Shown one piece after another: positions 62,855-64,000 of a DNA stretch of 64,000 nt. The translations under genes and the position numbers were made by a program. Source of the stretch: Natronococcus sp. A-GB7 (GTDB taxonomy: Archaea; Halobacteriota; Halobacteria; Halobacteriales; Natrialbaceae); contig NZ_JARUKV010000008.1 of assembly GCF_029688865.1 (NCBI RefSeq), positions 62,001-126,000 on the forward strand, in the 5' to 3' direction. Under the pieces are notes generated by a model. The model saw only the letters and a program-made list of their open reading frames with translations, ran no database searches and was not told the origin of the DNA. The first letter of the stretch is position 1; every line of letters begins with the position of its first letter.

Positions 62855-63304
62855 CTACGGTGCCGTTTTCGTCTCGGCGTCGTACTCGCGGACGAGCGCC
62901 GCCACGTACCAGAGCTTGAGCGCCATAGAAGCGACGCCGGCGAGCGCGGCTCGAAGCGGTCGCTGCCGGTACGCCGCGACGACCGCGTACGCCGTCACCG
63001 GGACGTTGACGGCGTTGAGAACGGTCGGGTAGGTGAGGCCGATAACGCCGTTCCCGCGTTCTTTCCACCACCGCTCGGCGAGCACGACGCGGGTCATCCA
63101 CGCGTCCTCGTTCTTCGGCGGCGAGAACAGAATCGGGTTGAGTAGCGTGAATACCGCGGCGACAGCCGCCACGTTCCAGTTCCGTCGGTACGTCGCGTAG
63201 AGGATGACCGGCAGCAGTACCGTCCGACTCCAGCCGCTCTTCGGATTGGAGTGTCGGCTCCAGAACGTCCCTTCGATCCCCTCGAGTGTCGATTTCAGCT
63301 CCAC
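62855..63304 (-). CDS. Small membrane protein, DUF6653-like
   Basis: 149 residues. GTFWSRHSNPKSGWSRTVLL near the N terminus is a strongly patterned motif; three hydrophobic segments follow (VILYATY...; AAVAAVFTLLNPILF; YPTVLNAVNVPVTAYAVV), with NEDAWMTRVVLAERWW between. I believe this is the DUF6653 family, common in haloarchaea, role unknown. The start is GTG 63304. Confidence 0.72.
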   Translation of the reverse strand: MELKSTLEGIEGTFWSRHSNPKSGWSRTVLLPVILYATYRRNWNVAAVAAVFTLLNPILFSPPKNEDAWMTRVVLAERWWKERGNGVIGLTYPTVLNAVNVPVTAYAVVAAYRQRPLRAALAGVASMALKLWYVAALVREYDAETKTAP

Positions 63305-63376
63305 GAGTCCGGATGCCGTCCCAGGTGAATAACGCTGCCGTACCGACTGCTCGGACGCCCGCCCTCACTTCGCCGG

Positions 63377-64000
63377 CTACCGGACGCGACGATCGGTCGA
63401 GGACGACTCGCGGGCTGCAAGCGACTCCCGAACCCGTTCCCGGAACTCCGAGTCGAGCTCCGTCCGCAGGGTCGTCCGAACGTCCCGCGAGGACCGACCG
63501 ATCTCGAGAGCGTACTCGCCCGGATCGACCGTCCAGCCGTCTCCGTCCTCGCCGTAGCGGGCGAACGCGAGATCCTCGAGGTCGACCGCGACCGAGGCGC
63601 GCTCGCCGGCCGGGATCGCGACGCTCTCGAAGCCCGCGAGTTCGCGGACGGGACGGTCGACGCCGTCGACGGATGGCGGACGGACGTAGACCTGGACGGC
63701 TTCTCGACCATCTCGGTCGGCCGTGTTCTCGACCGTGACTCGAACGACGCCGTCCTCGAGGTCCGGGTCGGCGTCGACGTACTCGTAGTCGGCGTAGCTG
63801 CGGCCGTGGCCGAAGGGGTAGGTCGGCTCCCGCTCGGTCGAGTCGAAGTGGCGGTAGCCGACGAAGACACCCTCGTCGTAGCGGGCCGTCCCGTCGACGC
63901 CCGGATAGCGCCGTTCATCTGCGGTCGGGTAGGCGTCCTCGGGCGCGAACGTCACCGGCAGCCGCCCGCCCGGGTCAACGTCGCCGTAGAGGATCGACGC
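63377..64000 (-). CDS. Glycoside hydrolase family 3 beta-glucosidase, C-terminal part
   Basis: The last 207 codons of a gene that continues beyond the right edge of the window. YGDVDPGGRLPVTFAPE and YPFGHGRSYADYEY are the end of the GH3 C-terminal domain. A fibronectin-III-like domain follows (VRVTVENTADRDGREAVQVY; RELAGFESVAIPAGERASVA). GH3 enzymes hydrolyse beta-glucosides or related sugars. Whether it has a signal peptide cannot be seen. Confidence 0.9.
   Translation of the reverse strand, partial: ASILYGDVDPGGRLPVTFAPEDAYPTADERRYPGVDGTARYDEGVFVGYRHFDSTEREPTYPFGHGRSYADYEYVDADPDLEDGVVRVTVENTADRDGREAVQVYVRPPSVDGVDRPVRELAGFESVAIPAGERASVAVDLEDLAFARYGEDGDGWTVDPGEYALEIGRSSRDVRTTLRTELDSEFRERVRESLAARESSSTDRRVR

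Overview
The window reads as a stretch of haloarchaeal chromosome. It is GC-rich, CTCGAG is very common, and the proteins are strongly acidic. The genes are typical of the group: archaeal-type methionine adenosyltransferase, ADP-forming acetyl-CoA synthetase, a PyrB/PyrI pair, Bat-like HTH regulators, Tat-type lipoproteins and a UbiA prenyltransferase. The acidic proteome and gene set suggest a Natrialbales-type organism, but genus cannot be fixed from sequence alone.

Layout. 1-5.3 kb: the end of a metal ABC permease, an ADP-forming acyl-CoA synthetase overlapping a phosphotransacetylase-like protein, a PRC-barrel protein and a TrkA-N/DHH phosphoesterase. 5.5-6.7 kb: tRNA-Lys(CUU), then a small A+T-richer segment with one zinc-ribbon membrane protein, closed by an imperfect copy of the tRNA 3' end (a possible integration scar). 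6.9-16 kb: two Bat-like regulators, a histidine kinase, MobB, enoyl-CoA hydratase, an Asp-rich repeat protein, a stress protein, PyrBI and a KaiC-like protein. 16.1-20.2 kb: a ferric-iron-type ABC importer whose permease and ATPase are one polypeptide.

20.3-29.2 kb is the unusual part. It is a mosaic of small units, mostly one gene each and in mixed orientation, separated by copies of an 85-nt element. The element has two short hairpins built from the same arms (TGCTGAA/TTCAGCA). The units carry an XRE regulator with a DUF2178-type membrane protein, a DUF3267-type metalloprotease, tiny membrane proteins, a CPBP protease, two paralogous alpha/beta hydrolases, a choloylglycine-hydrolase-type amidase and an SDR. 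One boundary preserves the start of a third alpha/beta hydrolase at the same place behind the repeat as an intact paralogue elsewhere in the array. This is evidence that repeat plus gene moves or duplicates as a unit.

29.3-64 kb returns to ordinary core genome: an FKBP isomerase, CYTH protein, peroxiredoxin, UbiA prenyltransferase, MAT, MFS transporter, DapA/KDG-type aldolase, ThiI, a beta-propeller protein, cysteine synthase, a Leu/Glu-type dehydrogenase, thioredoxins, AlaX, aconitase and an overlapping thyA-folA-fructosamine kinase operon. There is also a helicase/exonuclease pair resembling the bacterial MrfAB (YprAB) repair system, then a prolyl oligopeptidase, malate:quinone oxidoreductase, PurD and the end of a GH3 beta-glucosidase cut by the window edge.

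Domain assignments rest on reading motifs by eye; no database search was run.
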